Shown here: positions 19,501 to 29,762 of the stretch, one piece after another
How positions within the stretch are numbered: position 1 is the first letter of the stretch
Layout: the number at the start of each line of letters is the position of its first letter
NCBI GenBank assembly: GCA_963281255.1
Contig: OY725503.1
Coordinates: forward strand, 310,001 to 374,000
DNA from: Aphrocallistes beatrix
Lineage: Eukaryota > Porifera > Hexactinellida > Sceptrulophora > Aphrocallistidae
Direction: 5' to 3'
Length of the DNA stretch: 64,000 bases
Made by a program: the position numbers and the translations under genes
The notes under the pieces: generated by a model
Told to the model about the DNA's origin: nothing
Databases searched by the model: none
What the model saw: the letters and a program-made list of their open reading frames with translations, nothing else

Positions 19501-21011
19501 ATCCCAACTCTTCCTGTAGCTGTTGTCTACCTGTATCCATGGTACATATAACACATGGCTTAAGTACAGTCAGGCTCGCTTAATATGAACATTCGTTTAT
19601 TATGAACTAACCTCCTGGTCCCAATTTCATTTTTTAGATAGGATTTGTATTGAATCAAGTTCGCTTAATATGAAGTATCTCTATTATGAACAGATTTTTT
19701 GGTCCCCTGGTGGTTCACAATAAGCGACCCTGACAGTCTGTGGAACGGTTCAATTCGTGAAGAGAGTTGATATAAGATCGTTATGGGAGATATCACCTCT
19801 CTGATTTTAATCCAAATTCAACAATTTCTAAGGATTCATTTAATTAAATTTCCATAGAGTTTTTTAATTTTTCGGATAAAATAGTGATTGAGTAATTGCA
19901 GTGTTTCGCTCAGGATTATTGGAAAGCGTTAAATTTTGCAATTTTTGTACGGTTTATTCGGGTAAATTGCATTATTTAACAACAGAATCACGTTATTCGA
20001 TAAGCTAAGCGCGCTAGGCGGGAAACATTGGGTGATTGCTGTTCCAGGGCCTTAACCCCGAAGTGGTTTCAACCGGTACACTTTTTTGGTCCCTCCGGAC
20101 CATTTCAAACCCAGTGGCTAACTTGTCCTCCCAGCTGCTACACCTTGCTTAGGAAAGGATTTAATGAATCTTGATTCTGATTGGCTGAATCTCAGTTACA
20201 TTCTGCAAAATAGCCCTTTCTTTTATGAAAATAATCTCACCTGAGTGAAGAGGAAATCTGATGCAGAAATGTCTGTGTATCTTCCAAACACTAAAATAAA
20301 GCAATAAGCAACTATGTAGGAAATCGTGACCTGACAATATAACATGTTAAAAATATAATTAATGAAAAAGTTATTAATAAATCTGAAAACTACATAAACT
20401 GTGCTATTTTTAGAGATTATGTAACACACTGCACTAAATAGCACTGCCCACGTAGAATTATACTTAAATTAGAATACAGTAAACCCTCGCTAATCCGAAC
20501 AGCTCTGTTCCAATGTTCGAAAAAATCGTTCGGATTTGTTCCGATTAGTGAAATAACACTAATTCAATAGGACATTAATTATAATAAATTTGTATTGTTA
20601 GAATATTAAGGATATTATTTCGCTATGATTGCTTATTTAACGAGGTTTCTCAATCTTATTGATAGATTTAAGTCTATATACGTTTATTCAAAGCATAGAG
20701 GCAAATACAATTATATTTTGGGTGTTCGGACTATCGAGGGTGTACTGTATATGCTTATTTTAAGGAATTACAACTATTTATAGGAACCTTTATAAGTATA
20801 GGTAGTCGAGTTCGGTTTGAGTTTCCTATAAATCACCATGTCATTCTTCATCATCAGACACTCCCATCCATTCTCACACAGTTTATTTTTAGTATCAGCT
20901 GTAACGAGAGGTCCATTCGTCCAGCTGTTAGCGTTTTGATTGGCTGTTGAGTTGGAATGTGTTGGTATCTTCCTATGTTCAGGATTGAGACTATCTGATT
21001 CGTCGAGTACC
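13562..21011 (-). CDS. STARD7: STARD7-like START-domain lipid transfer protein (host gene of DCUN1D3 and RPSA)
   Basis: Eight minus-strand exons join in phase: 21011-20788, 20290-20241, 19530-19420, 15263-15219, 14931-14894, 14805-14706, 14293-14227 and 13650-13562. This gives about 240 visible residues ending TGA. STARD7 carries phosphatidylcholine to mitochondria. Family segments are [38 protein letters not shown] joined to [34 protein letters not shown] and [17 protein letters not shown]. About seven residues expected between YPHTRIEK and LTSVDNP are absent, so a micro-exon may be missed or there is a deletion. The first coding exon, with ATG and any mitochondrial presequence, is not found; the 21011 exon opens without Met. 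Some sites are weak (donor gttcct, acceptor gatacag). The 4.2-kb fourth-exon acceptor intron (15264-19419) contains two complete genes. Confidence 0.82.
13696..13862. mobile_element. MITE family B (CAGTCAGGGTCGCTTATTGTGAAC), copy 1
   Basis: The ends are CAGTCAGGGTCGCTTATTGT and ATAATAAGCGACCCTGACTG, with an internal TTCATAATAGAGATACTTC. A second copy is at 19567-19737. It lies in the last STARD7 intron. Confidence 0.8.
14000..14168. repeat. Long hairpin (about 70-bp inverted arms)
   Basis: The left arm begins GTCATTAGTCAGAATTTCC and runs through GGCGTTTGTCAGAATAA and GTCGAGTTCTGACTTTG; the right arm repeats it in reverse complement, ending GAAATTCTGACTAATGAC. The loop is about 15-25 bases. 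The arms are nearly identical, so it is either a young MITE or a fold-back element. It lies in a STARD7 intron. Confidence 0.8.
14511..14668. mobile_element. MITE family C, copy 2
   Basis: CAGTGGAATTCGCTTATTAGC at the left and ATAAGCGAATTTCACTG at the right; the interior matches the copy at 4415-4587 closely (AGGTCCCAGGTGAAGATTTT). It lies in a STARD7 intron. Confidence 0.8.
15334..16101 (-). CDS. DCUN1D3: DCN1-like protein 3 (cullin neddylation co-E3)
   Basis: This is a single-exon, 255-residue frame with ATG at 16101 and stop at 15334. DCUN1D proteins help UBE2M/UBE2F transfer NEDD8 to cullins. The potentiating-neddylation (PONY) domain covers about residues 62-250: [57 protein letters not shown] and [18 protein letters not shown]. 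The N-terminus begins MGTKPSKP, where Gly2 is a good N-myristoylation site, as in DCUN1D3, which sits at the plasma membrane. A Pro/Thr/Lys-rich linker follows. The last residues (KTA) do not look like a nuclear signal. The gene lies whole inside a STARD7 intron, same strand, and is divergent from RPSA with about 690 bases between start codons. The lack of introns fits retroposition or ancestral intronlessness. Confidence 0.93.
   Translation of the reverse strand: MGTKPSKPAQIDNRKAPEQTPIAETSVTTSTAPAKPMEEPVKSKPVPDTKPPKTTPSDPETELERFFEAYRDTDQDSIMAGGIEKFCNDLKVEPTDFIVLAIAWKFDAKQMCMFTREQFMNGCRSLKVFNLKELRKALPSLKSEFQNKEAFKKLYYFTFEFGLEEGQRILPLDMAIPLWQCVFSGAASRPKILDLWISFLQQSEGKPITKDTWKMFYHFLESVKPDLSNYDDTDAWPILFDEFFEFEKEKNTKTA
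16102..16790. other. Divergent region between DCUN1D3 and RPSA
   Basis: The two start codons face away from each other across this stretch, so it probably holds both promoters. No gene is seen. A stretch near 16214-16225 fits the Pol III A-box consensus, but no B box follows (see rejected items). Confidence 0.4.
16791..18909 (+). CDS. RPSA: 40S ribosomal protein SA (laminin receptor precursor)
   Basis: Three exons join in phase 0: 16791-17333, 17783-17998 and 18754-18909, giving 304 residues, close to the animal length. It is a structural protein of the small ribosomal subunit (uS2 family). The uS2 core spans residues about 12-205 with [31 protein letters not shown] and [14 protein letters not shown]; the last Val crosses the first junction. 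[14 protein letters not shown] and DLFFYRDPE follow, and the acidic, Gln/Pro-rich eukaryotic tail ends in [10 protein letters not shown], like the DWS repeats of animal RPSA. Intron 1 contains a family A MITE and intron 2 contains a Tc1-like MITE and a family F MITE. The gene lies on the opposite strand inside a STARD7 intron. Confidence 0.95.
17541..17694. mobile_element. MITE family A, copy 3
   Basis: CAGTCACTCCGCTTAATCGG at the left, GCGGAGTCGACGG at the right, with GGCAGGACCGGAATAGCTC and TATTTTCGGTTAATAGG inside. It lies in RPSA intron 1. Confidence 0.8.
18068..18504. mobile_element. Tc1-like MITE (GACAAAAGTATTTGAACA ends), copy 1
   Basis: The left end is GGACAAAAGTATTTGAACA and the right end is CAAGTGTTCAAATACTTCGTCCGG. 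The interior shares GGATACAGCTAAT and TTCATGAAG segments with the copy at 59492-59786. It lies in RPSA intron 2 and is non-coding. Confidence 0.7.
18575..18730. mobile_element. MITE family F (GTAGAACTCGG..ACGTACCCC ends), copy 1
   Basis: It begins AGTAGAACTCGGACAAGACA and ends GTACGTACTAACCGAGTTCTG, with repeated TACGTACTATCCGAGTT. It sits in a TA-repeat context in RPSA intron 2. Copy 2 is at 61113-61286. Confidence 0.7.
19567..19737. mobile_element. MITE family B, copy 2
   Basis: CAGTCAGGCTCGCTTAATAT at the left and CACAATAAGCGACCCTGAC at the right, sharing GGTTCACAATAAGCGACCC and AGGATTTGTATTGAA with the copy at 13696. It begins 37 bases upstream of a STARD7 exon, in its intron. Confidence 0.75.
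20477..20747. mobile_element. MITE family E (CAGTAAACCCTCGCTAATCCGAAC)
   Basis: The left end is CAGTAAACCCTCGCTAATCC; the right end is GTTCGGACTATCGAGGGTGTACTG. Such ends are typical of pogo/Tigger-type elements. It is non-coding and lies in a STARD7 intron. Confidence 0.75.
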
Positions 21012-21117
21012 CTATATATATAATATTATGATATTTTCTCCAAGTAAAAGCACGGCGAAATTTATCTGGAATATGATAAAATTTGAAATCTTAAATTTCT
21101 GAACTAGCTATGTACTA

Positions 21118-21242
21118 CAGTGGATGTCGGTTATAAGAACACCGTTGGGAACTGCATATAATGTTCTTATAACCGGCATAAATTATGTGAGGTATATGTC
21201 CACCGTTTTCTAGGAGAATATTCTTATATCAGGTATCTACTG
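21118..21242. mobile_element. MITE family D, copy 2 (inverted)
   Basis: CAGTGGATGTCGGTTATAAGA at the left and ATATCAGGTATCTACTG at the right. It is an inverted relative of 13334-13453, between the first visible STARD7 exon and the QARS1 start. Confidence 0.75.
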
Positions 21243-21386
21243 TATCAGAAGAATTGGTCCAAATAAAGGGAATCGACTATATTAGAATAAAACTAACAAA
21301 ATAAGATTGTAAATAAAATTACTGTCTCCTTAGAATTAAATCTTTAACTGCAATTTCGAATTCGTACCAAAGTTTAGAATTGCTAA

Positions 21387-24300
21387 ATGGCGGAAGTTGA
21401 CAATAGAGAGTTTATCCAGAAATTCTACAACTTGTCCGATAACAAGTGTGAAGACACAATTCGTAACAAACCCCTAACTGCCACTCTGTTGAGTGTCGCA
21501 AACGAGTGTCGTTCTCAACTAAAATCTGACACTCCCACACCACACATCTCCACGCTACTCTACAATATCGCCGCAAAACTCAAAGGCCCAGGTCAAGAAA
21601 AGTACCATGGATTCCTGATTAAGTATATTCTAAGTGAGAAAATAAAAACAGATGCAAAGTTGAATGCGGCTATACAATTCCTAAAATCCTCCCCGAATAT
21701 CCCGGATACCGCGGTATTCGACAAGGAATGTGGCATTGGTGTCGAAGTGACACGTGGAGAAGTGGAAGCGGTCGTGGATGATTTGATTGGTCAGAGTAGA
21801 GATGTGATATTGGAACGACGGTATAAGTACAATACAGGTAAGTTAAAATAGTTTATGTATACAAACAAACAGACGAAGTAAACAAGAGAAGAAGCAAACG
21901 AATAAACATTTTGATTTTTAAATACTAACTATTATATAGGGGAGATGGTGGGTAAAGTGCGCACAGTTCTGAAATGGGCAGATGGTAAGTTGGTGAAAGA
22001 AGTGATAGACACTAAAATACAAACTTTGCTGGGTGAGAAAACAGCTGAAGATGAAGTCCCACGAGCTAAAGAACCGAAAAAGACGACTGTTCCCACCTCA
22101 ACGGAGAATAAACAGGTGTGGATTAGTAGGACACACTACGGGCGCCTAGTGACACCAAGTAATATGTCAAATCAATGAATTCCGACAACAAAATGATGCA
22201 TGTTGGTTTTAAATTAAACAAAACAACAACTCTATTATTTATCTAAACTGTTATCTGTATTTCAGAGTTGCACGCGGGCCGAAATTTGTAACCGCGGCCT
22301 GCAATTTTAAGTTAACCCGGCCCGCGGACCGCAAGAAGCCCGCATAAATATTTTTGGCCCGCTTTGTAAGTTACTAACTATAGAGAGACACTTAGGGAAT
22401 CCTTTTATGGGAGTGAGTTTCTGCAAACACAAATAAGTGGAAACTAACAAAGTTCCATTTACGTAAGTATTCCTTAATTGGTACCTCGTAACAATTAAAA
22501 ACATCGTCTCGGTTGTCATCGCGGGGAGTCCTGCCAAGATTTCCGGCCCACGGGCTCGCAAACTATTATATTCGGCCCGCGTGCAACTCTGGTGCATATT
22601 GGTTTTAAGTTAAACAAAACTCTATTATCGATCTAAGTTTTAGTTGATTTCACTGTGACGTAGCAAGGAATATACAGTTTGGTTAAGTAAAAGCTTTAGG
22701 ATTTATTCTAAATTTAACTTCAAAGGAATGTGACCCCCGCGGAGCAAGGTTCATTGAGTTATTCATTTGCTTTAGGGCCAGAATTCCTCAGAAATTATAG
22801 GAGAAAAGTACGAAATCGCAGGAGAAGCCTTAGCTTTTCATAAAACCGGAGAGAACTACAAGACGGAAGGATACGTAGTGACTCCTTACACCATGAGTCT
22901 GATTGAGAAACACCTTGAAGAGACGGGTGGCCAGGTGATCACCAGGTTTCCACCTGAGCCAAATGGAATTTTGCACATTGGTAAGATTTTGATAGCAAAA
23001 TTACCAATGGGTAACTTAAGGGTATCATCTTCCACAGTAGTTTAAGCTAAATAACTTCAGATTATAATTAATTTAGATATCAAAATTCGGTCTGTAAGGG
23101 TTAAAAATCTGCACTCTCAACTTACAATCAATTTTAACTATACTCACTTACTATAATTTACTAATTAGAAGAATAAACTCAGGTGGAGAGTTCTACTGGA
23201 ATAAGTTGACTTGACTGTACATTCCTGGAAAATCCTCTCTGTATCAGTCTGTGTATTAGATTACATACATAGTGTATTGCATTAGCAAAGATACAAAACT
23301 TTTAAAGACTAAAATTGTTTAGTCCAGGGAATTCCAGTTTCGATAAGAATTATATAAATAGATCTCATTCTAAACTATATATATATATATTGATACAACT
23401 ATATACTACAGTATTTATAGAGGTTTCAAGTTGGTGTTGAATGTTCTAGGACATGCGAAAGCCATCAATTTCAATTTCGGATATGCCAAATCACATGATG
23501 GGATAACCTATCTCAGATACGACGACACTAACCCTGAAAAAGAGGAGGAGCGCTTCTTCAGAGAGATTAAGGAGATGGTCGAGTGGCTTGGCCATAAACC
23601 ATTCAAGGTTAGTAATTATAATGACTGAATATTGCAAGGTTTATTGGGCAGTTAGATCTAATGGCTTAGTTCATGATGAACTGAAGGAACAACTTTTTTT
23701 AAGTCGAATTATGGCGAAATTATGAAAAATATGTTTAATTTCCACTGTGAATCTTGAATAAAATATTAATCTTGAAAACAGCCTTCGTTTTTTCTGAAGA
23801 ATGGCTAGAATTGTGAATTTGAGGTGTGAAAATATGATTAATTTCAACAGGTGACACATGCGAGTGACAACTTTCAGCAGCTGTACGAATGGGCAGTGAA
23901 ACTGATTCGCTCAGGCAACGCTTACATTGACCATCAAAAGCAAACCGAGATTCAAGGAATGAATGTGAAAATGTCTCCTTGGAGGGATAGGCCTATGTCA
24001 GAGAGTTTAAAACTGTTTGAAGATATGAAGAATGGATTGGTTGAAGAGGGAAAAGCAACACTTCGAATGAAGGTAAGAACTTACAAATAACAACACAACA
24101 ACAACAACAACAACAACAACATTTTATTCTTATCTCACACTCCTTAGTACATAATGGAAGATGGTAAAGTGGATCCAGTGGCATATCGGATAAAGTACAC
24201 ACCTCACCCACGTTCAGGTGACAAGTGGTGCATCTACCCGACATACGACTACACCCACTGTCTCTGTGACTCAATCGAAAACATCACACACTCTCTCTGC

Positions 24301-26542
24301 ACGAAAGAGTTCCAATCGAGACGTTCAGCTTACTACTGGCTCTGCAATGCTCTCAACGTGTACTGTCCTGTCCAATGGGAATACTCCAGACTCAACCTTA
24401 CGCATACTGTGGTGTCCAAGCGTAAGATCTTCAGACTGATACAGGCGGGGATCGTGAAGGATTGGGACGACCCCAGACTCTTCACTCTCACCGCTCTGAG
24501 GAGACGTGGAGTCCCCCCGGAAGCTATAAATAGATTCTGTTCCAAGGTATGCCACCACCGTAATGCAAACAAACAAACAAACAAACAAACGAATCAATAT
24601 TATTATCATTGCTATCAAGGTCGGGGTGACGATGACTCAGACCGTTATAGAACCAGGGATGCTGGATGCGTGCATTTCAGAAGTGCTGGACGTGACAGCC
24701 AGACGCATCATGTGCATACTAGACCCCATCAAGGTCTCCATCAGTAACTTCCCTCAGAAAGAACCGATATTCGTGGATATTCCAGATTTCCCTCGCAAGG
24801 AGAAAACTTCCTATCACAAAATTACTTTCGAAAAGTGAGTTCTATCCATTATGACTAGATTCATTGAATCCAATAGAAAATTGCTTCAGAATATTTGTAA
24901 TCAATTTGATTTTAAAATTCCATTAAGCTTACATGTGACACCAAACCATGAAAGCATATCTTAGTAGTAGTTTTAGGCTTTACTTCAAACTCTTTAAATG
25001 TTTTAGTGAACTTGTGGCAGTAGGGTGGAGAGAGTGGTGGAGTGGAATCTACCTCTCCACTGCTCTGACTGCTCTTAAAAGAGAATCAAACGGGACTAAT
25101 CCGTGATTGTAGGTCCATAATACTTAAACTTGCACATAAACGTTAAGTTTTCAATTAATAGTCAAGAGATATAATTACAATCACTACTGTTGAATCAATA
25201 TAAATCTAGTCAGTGATTAGGATTTAACAAGAAAGATCTAGATTACTTATGACACACAGGAATTATGTAGAGCAATCTTTTCAATTGAAAATGATTAAAC
25301 TTGAATTGATCTTCTCTACTCTCTAGAGTGGTCTACATAGATCGTAGCGATGTGTGCGAGACGCCGTCTCCCGACTTCAGAAGGTTAACCAAGGGCCAGC
25401 CAGTCGGACTACGTCACACCGGGTTCGTAATCCGATTGGATGAAGTGTGTAAGGACGGGAATGGAGAAGTTACGGAGTTGAAGGTCAACTGCTTGAAAGC
25501 GGAGAAGTTGGATGAGAAGCCACGTGCATGGATTCACTGGGTTAGCCGCCCAATTAACTGTGAAGTCAGACTCTACGACAAACTGTTCCTGCATGCCAAC
25601 CCAGAAGACGCTAAGGTATGCTCATAATTAGAATGGATATACAGGTGACTCCGCTTAATCGGGACACTTTGGTCTCGGATATTTTGTCCCGATTAAGCGG
25701 AGTTCCCAATTAACCGATTAGCAGCTATGCATGGGAACCATTTCGTTCCTGGAGACTTGTCCCGATTAAGCAGAGTTGACTGATCCTTAAAATAAAGAAT
25801 CTGGGTCCATGAGTGTCGAAATCTTAAAGTGTATGCTTCTGATTTCGTTCTCTGACCAATAAGGGCGAACTTCCTCTGACAATAATCTAGAGAGGATCGA
25901 ATCCCACCTGACCACCTCTTCTACTTATGTAAATGTCTTCAGACTTGGACTAACCTATCCAAACAGAAGTAATTAAATTGAAATATCGTGAAAATTAAGA
26001 TCTGGTGCCGAGCTATACAATAAAGAGATACCACGTTACATTTAATAAGTATAAGACTGTTAGAATTCACAGAATCCGTGTAATATGGTTACGGACATGT
26101 CTAGAAGCATTTCCAAACCACTTTTATGTTAAATTCAGTAGACAGACTATTTTCTGGTGTTTCACACTTAGTATTTGCCAGATACTATTTGTCTTTTAGT
26201 AGTTTTATCATTAAGATTAATGTTTTATACAATTCAAATTTGGAAAAATGTCTTACACAAGAAAGGATCATCAATATCTTGACATAATGTAGAAGAAGTC
26301 CTATTTCCTTAATACGCATCTTGTAGGTGGTCCCAGGTGGATTCATAACAGATTGTAACCAGAACTCTCTTAACGTGGTGACAGCACTAATCGACACAAG
26401 CATAGAGGGAGCTAAGCCTTTGGACAAATTCCAGTTTGAGAGAGTTGGATTCTTCGCTGTAGACTTAGATTCTACTCCGGAAAAGTTAGTTTTCAACCGG
26501 ACTATCTCACTGAAAGAGGGAACAGGAAAACCTGTCAGTTAG
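21387..26542 (+). CDS. QARS1: Cytosolic glutaminyl-tRNA synthetase
   Basis: Nine exons join in phase: 21387-21837, 21940-22115, 22776-22980, 23450-23607, 23851-24072, 24148-24546, 24620-24834, 25327-25615 and 26327-26542. This gives 776 residues, essentially the animal length. It attaches Gln to tRNA-Gln in the cytosol. The N-terminal GlnRS-specific region (exons 1-2) is followed by the class I catalytic core: [19 protein letters not shown] across the exon 3/4 junction (the HIGH motif), [12 protein letters not shown], and VVSKRK in exon 6 as the KMSKS-loop equivalent. [23 protein letters not shown] identifies the GlnRS/GluRS branch. Exons 7-9 give the anticodon-binding beta barrels, ending [12 protein letters not shown]. 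The exon 7 acceptor (gctatcaag) is weak. A GC-rich inverted-repeat element and a MITE lie in introns 2 and 8. Confidence 0.95.
22263..22591. mobile_element. GC-rich inverted-repeat element in QARS1 intron 2
   Basis: The left end is CAGAGTTGCACGCGGGCCGAA and the right end is TTCGGCCCGCGTGCAACTCTG, a near-perfect terminal inverted repeat of about 20 bases. The interior has CGGCCCGCGG and GGCCCG blocks. It is markedly more GC-rich than its surroundings and non-coding. The CAGAGTTGCACGCGGGCC terminus looks like an hAT-type MITE, but this is inference. Confidence 0.75.
25642..25782. mobile_element. Family A-like MITE with extended interior
   Basis: CAGGTGACTCCGCTTAATCG at the left, CCCGATTAAGCAGAGTTGACTG at the right, and an extra copy of the CCCGATTAAGCGGAGTT arm inside. 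It lies 27 bases after QARS1 exon 8. Confidence 0.75.
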
Positions 26543-27033
26543 GAACAACCATGAATTTCTAGAGATTAGTTTAGAAAATATAGTTTGATAGGAAATGATG
26601 CAATTATGATAGATCTAATTTGAAAAGTTTCAGAACTTAATCGTTTTCTAATAATTTAGAAATTTAATGCCCATATATGGAAGGCGTGTAACGCCCGTCC
26701 GACCGATTTGAAACAAATTCGGACGAAATACGATTCCTTAAATCGTGGATATTTTCACCTGTTTCAAGTTTTGAACAAAATTCACACCTCTAAAAATGTC
26801 AATCCTTGAAATCTGATTGGCCAATTGTATTGACCAATCATATTTCAAGGATTCAGCAGTTAGATTTATTAGAATTGAGATTACTATGGATTAGACATAA
26901 CTTTTATTGCAGATATAGCGACCATAGTTCCTGAATCTTAAATCTGCAGCTGATTGACTGAGACAATAATACAATAAACTAAACGTTTTTTCACATATTT
27001 GGCATTAGTTCATATTTTACGCTAGAAACGAGA
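26543..27033. other. Intergenic region after QARS1
   Basis: AT-rich DNA with no frame worth calling. A short inverted similarity (GACCAATCA/TGATTGGCCAAT type, near 26810-26845) is too small to classify. Confidence 0.4.
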
Positions 27034-27600
27034 TATCCTTACTATTAAAACTCGATTAATCTATAGACAAGTATATATATATATATATATATATATCTGT
27101 AACGAATTGATTGAAGAAACTGCCAGGTGTCGAAAGCTTATTTTTGGCATGTGGGAGTCTTTTGACTATGGCTCCACTAAGTTATGAGCTCAAACCAAAA
27201 TGTCGACTCATCATAGAATTATGACGTCATTGTCACATTTTTAAAAGTTAAGCTATACAATTATTCGAGCATACTCAGCCATTATAGGAGATAGAAGGCT
27301 GAAATTTTAATAGAATCTGTATGCTAACATACCACCCTTTTGATGCAGCAATCATCAATAAATGATGACTCATCACTTTGTTATGACGTCATCATTGCTC
27401 ATCTAAATTTAAAAATTAATAAATTTGGTGATTTTTCGTGCGATATCGACGATAGCAGTAGTACAGGCGTATTTAGGGATGTTATCTCCCTTATAAATAA
27501 CCAATGTTAATGTGACCCCAGGCGCCCGCAGGGCGCCTCGGGCGGACACAAAGTGTCCACCAGCCGCGCAGCGCAAGCAAGCGAAGCGCGCTTGTCAATT
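27034..27600 (+). mobile_element. Repeat family P, copy 1 (GTAACGAATTGATTGAAGAAACTGCC to GCGAAGCGCGCTTG)
   Basis: It runs from CTTACTATTAAAACTCGATT through a (TA)n run, GTAACGAATTGATTGAAGAA, TTTGGCATGTGGGAGTC and paired GATGACTCATCA/TATGACGTCAT segments, to a GC-rich end (GGCGCCCGCAGGGCGCC, GGACACAAAGTGTCC, GCAAGCGAAGCGCGC). Copies are at 58872-59402 (+) and 58199-58445 (inverted, partial). It is non-coding. Confidence 0.7.
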
Positions 27601-27839
27601 GTTAAATAGAGTATTCCATTTTATAAATTTCGAAATCAAATGATGATTTCATAGAATTATCATTTGGTTAATGAAAATAATATCAATTTGCAGTAAAACT
27701 GGATTTAAACAGAATGTGTTTAACTCTTAGTGATTAGCCTCCAATGCTCTGTGGGTTGTTACCATCTCTAATCTCCATATACACGTCCAAACTCCATAGC
27801 ACATTAGCTACTATCAGCACTAAAATTACCGCTAAAGAG

Positions 27840-29471
27840 ATGGATCCAGAACTATCCGCCCTCTTGAAAGAGCATCAACTTGATCATCGAAAAGATACAT
27901 TCAACACTATAGGGATTTTAAACTACAAAGAAATGGCACATCAAAGAAACAGGGACTTAAAAGAAAATCATTTGTTTACTGATGCAGAACTTCTACATGT
28001 AGATCAAGTTCGTGATGTTTGTATCAAGAAGATGAATGAACAAAAGCAACAACAACAACAACAACCCACAGATGCGAATCAGTTGGCTAAGGCAATCGTG
28101 TCTGAGACTGGAAAAATTCGAGGAGAACTACACCAATCTTCAGCAGCGAAAAACCAACCTCGAAATATTGAGCCAAAACCAGCTCCGGGACAAGTAACAA
28201 TACCACAGAATCCTAGCGTAGATAATCCGAATTCCTCGGAAGAGCTCCTAACCATGGGAAATCAACCCGAAGGAATGCCAAGTATGGTTCTGCCACAAAC
28301 AATTAGCCAGTCGTTACCTGTTTACCGTGCTGGTTGTTATTCCCACCATCCTCCTCTATTCCAACACCAATCAATGGGAAACATCGGACAGCCCCCTAAC
28401 TATGTGCAACCTCCCCAGGGACAATATCAAACTTCACAACAAACATACCAACAATCAACTCCATACCAACAATCAATTCCATATCAACAATCAATTCCAT
28501 ATCAACAATCAATTCCATATCAACAGCCAAATCCATACCAACAATCAAATCCATATCAACAATCAAATCCATACCAACAATCAGATCCATACCAACAATC
28601 AAATCCATATCAACAATCAGATCCATACCAACAACAAGCTTCATACTCTAGACCCAATATCCAACCTGGCACCATGCAACCGCAACATAGACCTCCTCAT
28701 CCAGAAATAGACCATATTCCTACCACTCCTTTGACAGACTCTGATGTATATACTGATTACGTGGTCGGCTACTCGAAAGGGTTGGGGATTATATTTACCA
28801 ACGAATCATTTGACATAACTCCAGAATGGAAAAGAGAAGGAGCGAAGCAAGATGAGATTAACTTCAAGGAAATTTACCAAATGATGGGATTGGAGTGTAG
28901 GCCTTTCTTTGACTTAACGACGGATCAAATTATTCAGACACTTGAAGAAATCGTACGAGAAGACGGTCTGGCTCAATATCCAATGCTCTGTGTCGGTTTC
29001 AGCACCCATGGGGGCCATGGTGATGTACTCTATGGGAAAGACGGTAAAAAGTTTTTTCTGTACAATCAAGTCGTATCGCTCTTCAAGCCAGATAAATGTC
29101 CAAATTTAAGCGGACGGCCGAAAGTTTTTCTGGTGCAAGCGTGCAGAGGAGAATTCAGAGGTGACATGCGAACTGATTCAATCGAGGCGCACATTCCTCA
29201 TACGCTCGAGTCCGATTTTTTGATCGCACATTCGGTGGTCTCTGGATATCAAGCATATAGACATATCAATACTGGATCTTGGTTTATTTCCCATTTAAAA
29301 GTCGCGATTCAGAGATACAGTAAGGATTATCATTTCCTGGACATCTTGACGTTTGTGAATCAACTTATTGTGAAAGCGTCTGCACGGAATAAGGATTATA
29401 TCCAGACATGCCAGTTTGAGTCTACTCTCACCAGGATACTAAAAATAGGCCCAAACCAGGCCACTCCATGA
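27840..29471 (+). CDS. CASP-1: caspase with SAM-like domain and PYQQ repeats
   Basis: This single-exon frame encodes 543 residues from the ATG at 27840 (MDPEL, like CASP-8 MDPRL). An in-frame ATG at 27744 would add 32 residues. Residues about 3-65 form a divergent SAM-like helical domain. A long linker follows with a poly-Gln run and about a dozen PYQQS/PYQQSN repeats (nucleotides 28437-28630). The caspase domain covers about residues 310-540. It has REGAKQDEINF (the P1-binding Arg helix), FSTHGGHG (catalytic His390), FLVQACRGE (catalytic Cys435), and the small-subunit pocket YRHINTGSWFISHL. All catalytic features are present, so it is probably an active cysteine protease cleaving after Asp. 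It is the first gene of the array, all on the plus strand. Confidence 0.88.
   Translation: MDPELSALLKEHQLDHRKDTFNTIGILNYKEMAHQRNRDLKENHLFTDAELLHVDQVRDVCIKKMNEQKQQQQQQPTDANQLAKAIVSETGKIRGELHQSSAAKNQPRNIEPKPAPGQVTIPQNPSVDNPNSSEELLTMGNQPEGMPSMVLPQTISQSLPVYRAGCYSHHPPLFQHQSMGNIGQPPNYVQPPQGQYQTSQQTYQQSTPYQQSIPYQQSIPYQQSIPYQQPNPYQQSNPYQQSNPYQQSDPYQQSNPYQQSDPYQQQASYSRPNIQPGTMQPQHRPPHPEIDHIPTTPLTDSDVYTDYVVGYSKGLGIIFTNESFDITPEWKREGAKQDEINFKEIYQMMGLECRPFFDLTTDQIIQTLEEIVREDGLAQYPMLCVGFSTHGGHGDVLYGKDGKKFFLYNQVVSLFKPDKCPNLSGRPKVFLVQACRGEFRGDMRTDSIEAHIPHTLESDFLIAHSVVSGYQAYRHINTGSWFISHLKVAIQRYSKDYHFLDILTFVNQLIVKASARNKDYIQTCQFESTLTRILKIGPNQATP
28437..28634 (+). repeat. 18-bp coding tandem repeat (PYQQSN units)
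   Basis: About eleven units of the form CCATACCAACAATCAAAT, with Ile/Asn/Asp variation at one codon, lie inside CASP-1. Third-position C/T differences between units (CCATAC versus CCATAT) show the array is not freshly expanded. All three forward frames and one reverse frame are open across it, which creates spurious frames. Confidence 0.85.
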
Positions 29472-29762
29472 GAAGTAACATGATAGATTTTCATTTTATA
29501 ATTTTACAACTTTTTTGAATTTCTGATATTTATCTGTGTTCAATGTAAAGTAAATAAGTTTGTACATGGAAAGAATAATGGGATTGAATGGGGTGGTGAT
29601 ATGTTAGGAATAACGGAAATATCCCAGTAACGGAGGAAGTTGTTAAAATACACTTAAGGTGGCTTTTGGCCTTTATGGCACTGTCGGGAGCCCATGGATC
29701 AAAGACCTCGTGAATCATTGAAATATATTTTAGGTTTTAAATTTGAATTTAGAATTAAATGA

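Noticed and set aside
20030..20145. GC-richer block (TTCCAGGGCCTTAACCCCGA..., TCCCTCCGGACC) in a STARD7 intron
   Set aside because: It looks like a repeat fragment, but I found no second copy in the window and no ends, so it is not called.
28327..28710. Forward +1 frame (127 codons) and a reverse frame (28396-28644) across the CASP-1 repeat
   Set aside because: They are open only because an 18-base repeat keeps all frames free of stops; composition is a mirror of the repeat and nothing conserved lies outside it.
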